A DNA stretch of 64,000 bases from Pegea sp. RAD2-039 (Eukaryota; Chordata; Thaliacea; Salpida; Salpidae), in contig JAQGEQ010000359.1 of assembly GCA_034620365.1 (NCBI GenBank), positions 37,097-101,096 on the forward strand. The letters are read 5' to 3'. How positions within the stretch are numbered: the stretch's first letter is position 1; the number at the start of each line of letters is the position of its first letter. The position numbers and the translations under genes were made by a program. Below the pieces are notes generated by a model that saw only the letters and a list, made by a program, of their open reading frames with translations, had not been told where the DNA came from and searched no databases. Positions 23,328 to 35,279 of this stretch are shown here, one piece after another.

Positions 23328-26300
23328 GCAAAATATTAACGCGGCAAAGTTAAGTGGTAGCTTTGAAAACGTGTCAAAAATGCTTTAGTCGCCCAAGTGA
23401 TATCGTCAAACATTTGCTTAAGGACTTATTAATGTTTATATGTACGTAGCTAAGACTTCTAAATTTTACCTATTTGAATAAGGTAAGTGTCTATCAGGAG
23501 TAATCTCCTATTTTTTTCAATCAAACAAAATATTAACGCGGCAAAGTTAAATGGTAGCTTTACAAACGTGTCAAAAATGCTTTAGTCGCCCAATGATATC
23601 GCCAAACATATGATTAAAGACTTATTAATGTTTATATGTACGTAGCTAAGACTTCTAAATTTTACCTATTTGAATAAGGTAAGTGTCTATCAGGAGTAAT
23701 CTCCTATTTTTTTCAATCAAACAAAATATTAACGCGGCAAAGTTAAATGGTAGCTTTACAAACGTGTCAAAAATGCTTTAGTCGCCCAATGATATCGCCA
23801 AACATATGATTAAAGACTTATTAATGTTTATATGTACGTAGCTAAGACTTCTAAATTTTACCTATTTGAATAAGGTAAGTGTCTATCAGGAGTAATCTCC
23901 TATTTTTTTCAATCAAACAAAATATTAAACGCGGCAAAGTTAAATGGTAGCTTTACAAACGTGTCAAAAATGCTTTAATCGCCCAATGATATCGCCAAAC
24001 ATTTGATTAAAGACTTATTAATGTTTATATGTACGTAGCTAAGACTTCTAAATTTTACCTATTTGAATAAGGTAAGTGTCTATCAGGAGTAATCTCCTAT
24101 TTTTTTCAATCAAACAAAATATTAACGCGGCAAAGTTAAGTGGTAGCTTTGAAAACGTGTCAAAAATGCTTTAGTCGCCCAATGATATCGCCAAACGTAT
24201 GATTAAAGACTTATTAATGTTTATATGTACGTAGCTAAGACTTCTAAATTTTACCTATTTGAATAAGGTAAGTGTCTATCAGGAGTAATCTCCTATTTTT
24301 TTCAATCAAACAAAAAATTAACGCGGCAAAGTTAAGTGGTAGCTTTGAAAACGTGTCAAAAATGCTTTAGTCGCCCAAGTGATATCGCCAAACGTATGAT
24401 TAAAGACTTATTAATGTTTATATGTACGTAGCTAAGACTTCTAAATTTTACCTATTTGAATAAGGTAAGTGTCTATCAGGAGTAATCTCCTATTTTTTTC
24501 AATCAAACAAAATATTAACGCGGCAAAGTTAAATGGTAGCTTTACAAACGTGTCAAAAATGCTTTAGTCGCCCAATGATATCGCCAAACATATGATTAAA
24601 GACTTATTAATGTTTATATGTACGTAGCTAAGACTTCTAAATTTTACCTATTTGAATAAGGTAAGTGTCTATCAGGAGTAATCTCCTATTTTTTTCAATC
24701 AAACAAAATATTAAACGCGGCAAAGTTAAATGGTAGCTTTACAAACGTGTCAAAAATGCTTTAGTCGCCCAATGATATCGCCAAACATTTGATTAAAGAC
24801 TTATTAATGTTTATATGTACGTAGCTAAGACTTCTAAATTTTACCTATTTGAATAAGGTAAGTGTCTATCAGGAGTAATCTCCTATTTTTTTCAATCAAA
24901 CAAAATATTAAACGCGGCAAAGTTAAATGGTAGCTTTACAAACGTGTCAAAAATGCTTTAGTCGCCCAATGATATCGCCAAACATATGATTAAAGACTTA
25001 TTAATGTTTATATGTACGTAGCTAAGACTTCTAAATTTTACCTATTTGAATAAGGTAAGTGTCTATCAGGAGTAATCTCCTATTTTTTTCAATCAAACAA
25101 AATATTAACGCGGCAAAGTTAAGTGGTAGCTTTGAAAACGTGTCAAAAATGCTTTAGTCGCCCAATGATATCGCCAAACATTTGATTAAAGACTTATTAA
25201 TGTTTATATGTACGTAGCTAAGACTTCTAAATTTTACCTATTTGAATAAGGTAAGTGTCTATCAGGAGTAATCTCCTATTTTTTTCAATCAAACAAAATA
25301 TTAACGCGGCAAAGTTAAGTGGTAGCTTTGAAAACGTGTCAAAAATGCTTTAGTCGCCCAAGTGATATCGCCAAACATTTGATTAAAGACTTATTAATGT
25401 TTATATGTACGTAGCTAAGACTTCTAAATTTTACCTATTTGAATAAGGTAAGTGTCTATCAGGAGTAATCTCCTATTTTTTTCAATCAAACAAAATATTA
25501 AACGCGGCAAAGTTAAATGGTAGCTTTGAAAACGTGTCAAAAATGCGTCGCCCAAGTGATATCGCCAAACATTTGATTAAAGACTTATTATGTTTATATG
25601 TACGTAGCTAAGATTTCTAAATTTTACCTATTTGAATAAGGTAGTGTCTATCAGGAGTAATCTCTATTTTTTTCAATCAAACAAAATATTAAACGCGGCA
25701 AAGTTAAATGGTAGCTTTACAAACGTGTCAAAAATGCTTAGTCGCCCAATGATATCGCCAAACATTTGATTAAAGACTTATTAATGTTTATATGTACGTA
25801 GCTAAGACTTCTAAATTTTACCTATTTGAATAAGGTAAGTGTCTATCAGGAGTAATCTCCTATTTTTTTCAATCAAACAAAATATTAACGCGGCAAAATT
25901 AAATGGTAGCTTTACAAACGTGTCAAAAATGCTTTATTCGCCCAAGTGATATCGCCAAAAATTTGATTAAAGACTTATTAATGTTTATATTTACGTAGCT
26001 AAGACTACTAAATTTTACCTATTTGAATAAGGTAAGTGTCTATCAGGAGTAATCTCCTATTTTTTTCAATCAATCATAAAAATCTATGCGCAAAACAAAA
26101 ATCGTAGCTTTGAAAACGTGTCAAAAATGCTTTAGTCGCCCAAGTGATATCGTCAAACATTTGCTTAAAGACTTATTAATGTTTATATGAACGTAGCTAA
26201 GACTTCTATATTTTACCTATTTGAATAAGGTAAGTGTCTATCAGGAGTAATCTCCTATTTTTTTCAATCAAACAAAATATTAAACGCGGCAAAGTTAAAT

Positions 26301-26470
26301 GGTAGCTTTGAAAACGTGTCAAAAATGCTTTAGTCGCCCAAGTGATATCGCCAAACATTTGATTAAAGACTTATTAATGTTTATATTTACGTAGCTAAGA
26401 CTACTAAATTTTACCTATTTGAATAAGGTAAGTGTCTATCAGGAGTAATCTCCTATTTCTTACAATCAAA
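23328..26470 (+). repeat. 197-bp tandem array of SL RNA genes, about 16 units
   Basis: Units of 193-198 bp, most nearly identical. The last base of the 16-nt leader lies at 23482, 23678, 23874, 24071, 24267, 24464, 24660, 24857, 25054, 25250, 25447, 25640, 25834, 26031, 26229 and 26427. Two variants alternate in the region after the T-run (AGTGGTAGCTTTGAAAAC and AAATGGTAGCTTTACAAAC). Units toward the right edge are more degenerate; unit 12 has lost a base in the donor (GGTAGTG). Not CRISPR: no short repeat/spacer alternation. Confidence 0.9.
23467..23512 (+). ncRNA. Spliced-leader RNA (first of about 16 copies)
   Basis: The proposed leader is TACCTATTTGAATAAG (23467-23482), followed at once by the donor GTAAGTG. 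Bases TTACCT before and AGGTAA across the donor can pair, forming the stem that holds the splice site in SL RNAs. Then comes a perfect hairpin, AGGAGTAATCTCCT, and a run of seven T. A third possible stem, CAAAG with CTTTG, lies about 45 nt downstream. Ciona's leader, as I recall it, is ATTCTATTTGAATAAG and its SL RNA is about 46 nt; a 46-nt RNA from 23467 would end just in the start of the T-run. No clear RATTTTTGR Sm site is present; ATTTTTTTC may stand in. The exact 5' end is inferred. Confidence 0.8.
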
Positions 26471-27640
26471 CATAAAATTCTATAAAAAAACTATTAAATC
26501 ATTATAGTAGATGATAATCATTTGAGTCTTTTTTAATTGTCAACCGGCTTAAAATACTGGAAACTCCGTGAAAGTGACCCGAATCACATTTATCTATGTA
26601 ATAGTAAAAAAATACTCATATAAGAAAGAAACTAGCAATTGTTTAAATTAGATTACCGACTTGTTCATGATTTCAAAATAGGAACTGATGAAAAGCTATC
26701 TTGCAATAATACTTCTTAGGTTACTTGTCAAGAAGTTGCACCATGCTAGCAAGTTTTGGATTGAAATCACTGACCAATGATAACTAGCATCTTTTACTTT
26801 CGAATTTGATATTAGGTCATCGGCAAGTTGCCGATATCAAAATAGTCGATTTGTCTTGAAATTCTGTTAAAGTCTATGAAACTTGCTTGTTTTTTTTAAT
26901 ATCTTTCGGTTTAGTGTTTGTCCGGACGAAACTCAAAATTTAAAATTCAACTTTTTTCATGGGTTTGATTTATTTTAAACAACGAGAACATTTTTTTATT
27001 GACAACAATTCTAAATTAAGTTTTTATTATTTGGTACTTATCAGTTTCCATAAATTTTTTAAGTTTTCATTTTTAAGTTTTAATGTTGTCAAAATTTATA
27101 GTTTACAAAAAACAATTCCCATAAAAATTAGGATAAACTAAACAAATAAGTTGTCGGCTCAATAATTTATTATAAACAGTTTAGGTTTGAAATATTCCTT
27201 GTAACTCTACTTCATCACTTCAAAACTTATGTAAAAATTCTAAAATTAGAATATTTTTTTACTATTTTCTTACAAGAAGATAGTTTTTGTTTGTCTCCGA
27301 GATATTGTAAATGGAGATAGTTAAAAGTAATTTACTAATATCTATGTAATGTTTTTTGTTTTAGTCGATTTTTTAAATATCAAGTTTGAACAAATCGATG
27401 AAATAAACTTTATATTTACAATTGCTTTTTACTGAATGAAATTTAAATATGATTTAGCAAAAAGTTTTGTTTTCAGAACTAATAAACAACTTTGATAAAA
27501 GCTCTTAATGAAGAATAAGCAACAACATCCAAATGACAATTTTATCTTTATTTTTCATGAAATCTCATGTGTTTCAAGATGATATGAAACTTCTATTACA
27601 GTTTCTACTTCAATTCGATCGAATTAAATCCGTTTCTAAT
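26471..27640. other. Non-coding, AT-rich
   Basis: No gene seen. About 26650-26725 is a diverged inverted match of 29130-29215 (shared GATGAAAAGCTATCTTG). At 26819-26835 there is a perfect short inverted repeat, ATCGGCAA-G-TTGCCGAT. The open frame at 26959-27141 has no gene-like features. Confidence 0.5.
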
Positions 27641-27649
27641 TTATAATTT

Positions 27650-28084
27650 GAGTAAAAACTAAATGGTAACATCCTTGGCAATTTCCGATATAAACTTGGC
27701 TAATTGAACGGATATAGATTTGCTGATGTCGGATAATTGGTTTTGATTAGAATTAGATGGGGTAGCTGTTGTGTTCATGCTTCTACATTAAATGCTGAAC
27801 CGTTTAAATCCCATTTGCCTCATTTGGTTGTTATCAAATATATCGTACATTTTTTTGCTCACATCATTACAGGTGAGATGAAACTAGAAGCGGCATTTAA
27901 AACATTCCATTGCCGGATCTTCACCAGAGCAAATTTGTATGCAGGATTGACAATTGCCATTGTAAGCTTGTTTTGATGAAGTTGATTTGTCAGGATTTTT
28001 CTTTAAATTTGAACGTAAGGTCTTTCTAGTATTATTTGGGTCTACCATAGTTTTTGGAAGGATTTTTAGGGTCACCAACCACAA
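27650..28084 (-). pseudogene. PHD-finger/coiled-coil ORF relic
   Basis: The minus frame from 28084 reads KKNPDKSTSSKQAYNGNCQS, then the pattern CQSCIQIC..ECFKCRF and, after a stop, FHLTCNDVSKKMYDIF. The Cys/His spacing fits a PHD finger. About 30 codons on, it continues as NNQLSDISKSI-like sequence homologous to the relic at 22251-22523. Stops and at least one frame change show decay. The arrangement is consistent with ORF1 of a non-LTR retroelement; a host PHD protein is possible. Confidence 0.45.
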
Positions 28085-30907
28085 TATATAATATATTTAT
28101 AATATACAAATAACTTCCTAGAAATAAATTTATCACAACTTATAAGCACTTATTCAAATAGAATATAACCTATAACCTGAAACTTATTCAAATTGAATAG
28201 ATATTAGAGAACCTAAATTTATATTTTATGATCATGTGTGAAAATGATCTAATAGTTTCTTCATCCTGTTATTGTTTGCAAAAAGTAATACTTCCTATCT
28301 TTTTAGTCATAACTTTTAGTATACACAAAACAAATCCCTTGTAAGATAGCACATTTGATCTTTTATTTCTAATAATTAAAAATCTGTTCTAAGTAAAACT
28401 TTTCTCACTAATCTTCTCTAAGTAATTTTTATATAAGTAACTAAAATAAACAGGTTTTCCTAGATCTTCTAGGTCATTTAAACGGCAATCAGAGCACAAC
28501 TCATTTTATATGAAAAAGATTAGAAAATACTGAAATCTGAGAACTTTAATCCAAAATAGTTGGAACTTATTACCTAAATTTATAACAACTATTTAAAACT
28601 TAAACCGCATATTCAAATTGCTGAAATATTATTTTTTATTTAGTTTAATCCTACTTTTTGTATTCCTTTTTGAGAACCGTAATTTTGTAAGCATTATTTG
28701 CAAAATTGTTTCCAGAAAACATGATGGCTTTTCTATTTATTTGTTAGGAACAAGATTTCTCTATATAAGTTTTATTATTTATAAAATTATGTTCTGTGGA
28801 AGACCTATTAGACAAGTAGTTTTTCTTTCTGACTGTGAACTTAGAAAATATTCTTTTTAAAAAGTTAGAAACAGTTTCATTGAAAATAATTACAATTGTT
28901 TTACATTAGAAGTATTTTTATTAATATTAGTCACAAGAAATCTTTTAAATTTTGTAATTTAAAAAGTAATATGCAAACACGTAAAACTAAAACAATTTAG
29001 AAATGTTGTCAAAGAAAAACATTTTTTCAAACAGTTAAATATATGATACTTATAAGGGAGAATCAATTTTATAAATAAAACTTTGTCCGGACGAACTTTA
29101 GATCAAAAAACATTTTTAAATAGACGATGTTTCATTCCAAGATAGCTTTTCATCTGTTTCCCAAGACAGTCCAAAATTTGAAACCGGCAATTTGTCGGTG
29201 ATCTATTTATTAAGTTCTAAAATAAGCGAATTAATGAAAATGTGTTGGAAAGTAGACTATGAGTTGTTTTTTTAAATGTTATTCCAGTACTTCCAACGGC
29301 AAGTTAGCAATTGATTAACTTTAACAGAAAATTAAAACTTTAATTTTGAGCTTAAAGTAATTTTAGCTATAATTTGCTTATAGTTTGTTCTCACTCTAGT
29401 TAGAGATGAAATTATCAAACTGCAAAAATTTAAGAAGTTTTGAAATTGGTTAATACATTTATAATATAGTTAAAATGCAAATAGCAAAAGTCCAACAAAG
29501 ACTTTGATTTTAATTTAGTAGCATTTATAAACATTTTATTTAGTTATGTATCAAATTAAAAAAAAATTTTTCGTAGTTTTTAATCATCGAAATTTATAAT
29601 TTTCACATCCTTTTCTACATCTATAATTAATGTGTTTTACAATCAGTACTTTTAGCTGTACTATCAAAATAATTTTTGTAATCATCTGAAAGTTTCTTTT
29701 ATCAAAAAGCTTTATAGGACTAATGATATTAACAAAAATAATTGAAAAATTTTTCTAAATTTCTCATCACAGTTAATATGTCTTTCAAATATTTCATTCT
29801 TGAAAACTAATAAAAATATTATCAAGCTTCTATTGTTGTTTTTCTGGAACGTTCTGATTTCAAGATTAATTTAACGGTGAGCATCATTGATGACATCTAT
29901 ATAAAATACATGGACATAAGAAAACAATCGCATCTAAGTCTTATCCTTTTTTCAAAAAAACCTTATCAAGCTTCTATTGTTGTTGTGAAACTTTTTATTA
30001 AGCAATCATAACAATCTGGAATGTTCTGATTGTGCTTTACAGTGAGCATCATTGATAACGTCTCAAAAATACATGGATATCTAAGGGCAATCGAATCTAA
30101 GTCTGATCCCATCAGACACAAGTACAGATCATTTTAAACGACTTAGGTTTCTCCAGACTTTAAAAACTTTACATTTGCTTAACGCTATCCACTACTGTTA
30201 CTCAATGAAATGAAAATGAACTTTATTAAATCACATGCAATATGTAAAATTGTGATTTAAATAATATGATACACGCCACGAGTAGTAAAAATAAGTTTGC
30301 ATAATCAGCGTTAAAGTATTTTTATCTTTATTTAACTTGTTGTAATTTATAAAATACTATAAAAAAATTAAATGACTATTGTGTAATTAAACTAACCTAT
30401 AAGATCTAGACAAAAACAAATAAGACTTGAAATATTCGACTATAGCTGCTTGATGGAAAAATTGATTGAAGCACAAAGTTTTCGTAATTTTATTTTAATT
30501 CCAACAAAATAATTAAAAACAAATACAAGAGGCGAAATTTAAGCTTAGATTATAAAACATAAACTTTTCTGGTAGTAAGAACAATTAGCAAACGCACAAA
30601 CTTATCTCGCAGACATCAAACATTTCTTTATCAGAAGTAAATTTTTGTTTTATGATTTTAAAAGCTATTTATTTAAGTTTACGTCCGACCAACAATATCT
30701 AATTTCATTGGTTCTTGTTCATATATTTTTGACGTTTAGCCTTTAAATTTTGAAGAGTTAAAAGAAAACACTTTAAAATGAACTTTTAAGTTTAAATCAA
30801 AAAAGACATTCAAGAAAAATATGAAAGTTTTCTTATGTAAGGTTTGGTGCTTTACTGAAACTTTTTAAAATTATTATTTTTGACTTCTTTTTCGCATTAT
30901 TGTTTAA
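28085..30907. other. Non-coding, AT-rich
   Basis: No convincing gene; the open frame at 28618-28860 is hydrophobic, AT-driven and unsupported. It contains the inverted partner of 26650-26725 and the duplicated segment described at 29815-30110. Confidence 0.55.
29815..30110 (+). repeat. Two-copy direct repeat of about 145 bp
   Basis: 29815-29950 and 29961-30115 share TATCAAGCTTCTATTGTTGT, a GTGAGCATCATTGAT block and a CGAATCTAAGTCT-like end, in the same order. Meaning unknown. Confidence 0.7.
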
Positions 30908-32275
30908 TTAATTAGTAGGCATCATCATTTTTAAAGAAGATAACAGTTTTTTGATTATTTCTGTGGCGGTATTCAAAATAGATATCATTCTTTGACAGTT
31001 TGAAAGATCTTCAAAAATTAGTTTTATATCGAGTAATACGCCCAATTGGCTCTCATAGTTACTAGGAAACATTTTATCTTCGTTGTTTTCATTATTCTTT
31101 TTGTTACTCATAGAAACTTTAAAATTCTCTGAAACGTCAGATGAAATATTGTTTGGCTGATCAGAAAAATTTGAACTTGTATAACCTTCTTCCGACAGGT
31201 AGAGATCAGTTTCGAGGCAGTCACAATCGTCAGATATTAAATTGCAAGACTGATTAGAAAAATCGGAACTTGTATAATCTTCTAGGTACAGATCAGTTTG
31301 AAGGAAGATAGATTCTTTTCTTATCTTTGATAACTTTACATGACAAGCTAATGACAAGCTAAACAAAACAGGTACAAGTAAATTGTTAAAATAAGTTTCA
31401 GCAAATTCTGGATTTCGTTTAAATTCTATTAAAGTGCTTATTAGGCTGTTTGAGGCAAATGTTTGCCCCAAAAAATACTCTTGTCCTTCTATCAATGACT
31501 GAATGAATAACCTCAAATCGCATAAGCTTACAAAAGCAATCACTCTGATTATTTCTTGGTAATACTCAAGATAAGCCGAATCTATATGCAACAGATTGTT
31601 ACATGATTGCACAAGTGCGTAACAAAAATCATCTAAAAATGATAAATATTCTTGAAACTTGAGAAAATTTGTATTTGTTGATTGTATAACTTTTTTAGTT
31701 GTACCAGATAGCAAGGAAAATCTTTTGATCAAATCATTAAGTTTTGTGGTTTGTTTGTAGATATTAGTTTCGGTTATATTGCCAAATCCATCCAAAATCT
31801 GCACTAGAAAAAATAGAAGTGTAGACGTTTTGTATTTCATTATGGCTTTAGTTGGTTTGAATTCTTCAGCAATCAACAGACAATGTCTTAATAATTCTAA
31901 AGCAACAAAATGGCTTTCTACAGATTTGTCCTTTTTGAAAGAAAACTTTGTTCCAATTTGAAAGAATATTCTCAGTATAATAAGATCACGTGAGTTACTG
32001 CTGGCTTTAAAATCTTTCAATTTGTAAACTTTTACTAATCCAGGTTTTTCGTATTTCCAGTAAACAAATCCTGCTGACAAAATATTATCTTTCACAAGTG
32101 AATCAGAAAAACAATCAAATCCATCAAAATCTTTATCTTGGTACTTAAGGTGAAGTTCTATAAGCTCATTTCCAGCCGGTCTCGTAAAAATGTAATCAAA
32201 TAGACTACCTTGCAATATGAAAGACGTTTTTCCTCCAATATCTAAAACTTTCACACATTCAGAATATTCATTCAT
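30908..32275 (-). CDS. Orphan 455-residue intronless protein
   Basis: A single open frame of 455 codons, very long for such AT-rich DNA. I do not recognise the family. The N-terminal half is mixed (VKVLDIGGKTSFILQGSLFD), the middle is helix-like and hydrophobic with Leu/Phe-rich stretches (VPVLFSLSLACHVKLSKIRK), residues about 330-390 hold an acidic, Ser-rich repeat (TDLYLEDYTSSDFS and TDLYLSEEGYTSSNFS), and the C-terminus is again helical. No signal peptide or clear membrane segment. A truncated paralogue lies on the same strand at 35280-36242, so this is a small family. The ATG at 32275 is the first in the frame. A possible acceptor (ATTTGTAG) lies about 30 nt upstream. The lack of introns may point to a retrocopy or a mobile-element gene. 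Confidence 0.6.
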   Translation of the reverse strand: MNEYSECVKVLDIGGKTSFILQGSLFDYIFTRPAGNELIELHLKYQDKDFDGFDCFSDSLVKDNILSAGFVYWKYEKPGLVKVYKLKDFKASSNSRDLIILRIFFQIGTKFSFKKDKSVESHFVALELLRHCLLIAEEFKPTKAIMKYKTSTLLFFLVQILDGFGNITETNIYKQTTKLNDLIKRFSLLSGTTKKVIQSTNTNFLKFQEYLSFLDDFCYALVQSCNNLLHIDSAYLEYYQEIIRVIAFVSLCDLRLFIQSLIEGQEYFLGQTFASNSLISTLIEFKRNPEFAETYFNNLLVPVLFSLSLACHVKLSKIRKESIFLQTDLYLEDYTSSDFSNQSCNLISDDCDCLETDLYLSEEGYTSSNFSDQPNNISSDVSENFKVSMSNKKNNENNEDKMFPSNYESQLGVLLDIKLIFEDLSNCQRMISILNTATEIIKKLLSSLKMMMPTN

Positions 32276-35200
32276 TTCAAATTTGTTAATTTTTGTAGCA
32301 AGTTAATCTACAAATTCAGGAGCTGCTAAAATTAAGGCTGTAGTTGAATAATATATTAGACAAACGTAGCATCATTCAGTACATTTACTAAATTAAAAAT
32401 GTTCTGACTATATTTTACCTTACAGCTTGCAGCAGGCAATCAAGATTTAAATCTTACTAAGAAGTAGTAGTATCTTCATTAACTTAAATTCTAAATCAAA
32501 CATATGAATTCACATCAAATAGTTAAAACATATTCAGTACTAAACTAGCAAACAAACAATAAAGTAAAAAATATAACTTTCCATGTAAGAAAAGTCTTCA
32601 ACAAATATGCCCTCATATTCGAGTTGTTCATTTATTTATAGTCTTGCAAATGTAAACCAAATCAACCGAAATAAAATCATTGAAAACAGACTTGTTACTT
32701 ATTCAATCAGTTTGTTTAAACTGTAATCATTTCAATATTATATGTTCAGTTTAAGAACTGATAAAGAGACAGTTTTATTATTAATAATTTTGTAAAATCA
32801 TATAAGGTGAATTCTTTGCTTTCTCTGTTTATATAAATCGATATTTTGCTGAAATTACATGAGGCCTTATGACTATGCTTATATTTTGCACAAAGCTAAA
32901 AATAATTTCCTTAAACGTTTCCTTCAGCTTTTTGAATAAATGTCTCTTTACTTTCCGCTAGACGCTTAGAGCAGGATACGACTTTAACAGCTTTTTAAAT
33001 ACATGTCTTTCTGCTAGAAGCAATAAAAACAAACATACTGGTGATCACGAAATACAAAATTTGCATATTAGAAACATCTTTTAATGGTCTTTTATTGAGC
33101 TTATGAAAGATTTGAAAGATTAAGAAATCTGTTTAATAACTCTTCATTTTATTTTGCTTCTTAAAATAAATGTAGTTTCAAATCAGTTTGCTCTAAATAT
33201 AAATGAAATTTCTTTAGACTAACAATAAAAAATAAATGATAAAGGTTTAATAATTTTAGTCAAAATGCTTTTTGTAATATCACAAGACTTACAAGTTTAG
33301 ATAAAAGTATTAGACATTTATTTATGACTGAAGTTGTTTTCTTAAAGTATTTAGACAATAATGAATATATTGCTGTAGGGGTTTCAAGTCTTGTGTTGCT
33401 AATAGTGAAATAAAGATAAGTGTATTTGTCTCGTGGAGGCAGGTGGTAGTTAGATTTACTCATTATTAGGCTCACTTCAAGTCTGGAGAGTCTTACAACC
33501 TCTGTAAAGCAAGATGTTATTACCTGCAACGCCGACTCATTATATTTCACAAAGGCGTCATCGCCGAGACGATGTTTTGTTAACTAAGGTAGCAAGTTTA
33601 TAATCTAGTTTTAATTATTTAACTTTTAAATTGATGGCTAATGTTGCAGTAATTGTTTCATGAAACTTTGTGAATATAAACTCCTGGCAGCCAACTTATA
33701 GATTAAAACAATTTGGTTGAATAAATTAAAGTTATAAAATGAGTAAAGCTTGAGTTTAATTTCCAAATCTTACCAAAACTATCTTTTTGTTGTTGTAGTA
33801 TTTCTAATTACTACATGAAAGTTATTTTTATGTTTTTATCCTCAATTAATATTTATATGAAAGCTTGAAAACTGAATTTGATGTTCCTAAACTACGAAAA
33901 CTAAAATAGCAAATAAATCAATCCCAAACCAACCTTGTTTTAGACTAAAGTATAGAAATTTTTTTTTTATAAACAAATTGAGTATTAAAAAGTAGCTTTC
34001 AACTTGATTTCGTTTTCCTTAAATGATTTAGAATTTGTGAAAAAAAACTTAAACTATCAAGAAATCAAAAACAACTTTTGCTATATTAAACAAACCAAAA
34101 TTTTTAATTCAAAGAATTAGGTAAACGAAAATTTTAAATTTCACCTTAAAAATTAATAGCATCAATATTATCAAAACCTATGATTATCAAAACAATCTTT
34201 TTTATAACACCCAATCGAAACTATTTACTATTTTTATTTAGTTCCACAAATATACATTTATCTATGTCCTTATGGCCTCTCTGAATTGAAACTACCCATA
34301 ATGATATCAAAAGTCAAATATCTCTGTGTGACGTTAACCAAAAGTTATGTAATTTGGACTTTTATATATTTTTTATAATGTTTTGTGGATATATTTTAAA
34401 TATGTTACAACTGTAAATAAATCGAATTAAAATTCAAGTTAAGTTGCAAATATTCTAATTCGAAAGCTTTCATGCTATTGGCTGATCACAAAAGAAATAT
34501 TTTCAGTCTTATATGTTAGCTAGAGGTTGTCAAAACCTGTCACAATACTAAGGAATTAAAAAAATTTACTGACCTCATAACTTAACTGGTCCATTAACAA
34601 TGATCATAACAAAATTTAACAGATTTAAATCAACTTTGATGGTAACTACAAAATACGTTGCACGGCTCTAAAGAGCAATTCAAACTTCTAAAGGAAATGT
34701 TATAGAAGAACTCTTTAATATCCGTTAAACGTTTTTCTAAAAACCATTTGACAACTAAGATGTAATCACTTTCGCTTTAATTATTTCTATTATAAAAAGT
34801 TTGCAACTAGCTTCCTCATAAACTTCCTTAATGATTATTATTACAGGCGCGTTATAAATTCATTACTCCACAGCTTGTTTAACCAATCTCACAAGAGCGT
34901 CTTTTGAAAAATTTTCTTGAGAATCAGTTATGGTGATTTCTAATTCATAACGGACCTCACCAAAATATTTTTCATATCAGAGTACTAAAGGTAAAGGACA
35001 AAGTGTTTTTGGGTTTGCTAGGGTACTGAGTGCAAATCACTAAGTGTTTTTGGGAATTTCATAATATTATCATTTGCAATTTTCTTTTTGTGAATGTTGA
35101 ACAAATTCTTCAAATAAAAACTACTGTTATACAACTTTTGTAAGATATAATTTATTGGCCGTCTTAATGATTATTTTTCCAAGTTTTTGGCTTTCAATCA

Positions 35201-35279
35201 ACCGAGTTTCATCTTTTTTCTAACTTATTAAGTATAATTTATAAAAATATAAAACAAAACATTTTATTCTGAAGGTAAG
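32276..35279. other. Non-coding between the orphan paralogues
   Basis: AT-rich. The only gene-like patch is a minus-strand frame at 33260-33550 (ALQVITSCFTEVVRLSRLEV), of higher GC than its surroundings; it may be a decayed exon but I recognise nothing. Confidence 0.5.

Noticed and set aside
23328..26470. CRISPR array or ordinary satellite
   Set aside because: The units are contiguous without spacers, and the donor, hairpin and leader match fit SL RNA genes better than an anonymous satellite.
28618..28860. 80-codon hydrophobic open frame
   Set aside because: AT-rich Phe/Ile/Leu composition expected by chance; no homologue or splice context in the window.
31779..31961. Plus-strand open frame of 60 codons
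   Set aside because: Antisense shadow of the 455-codon gene; the same applies at 36022-36219 and 37675-37866.
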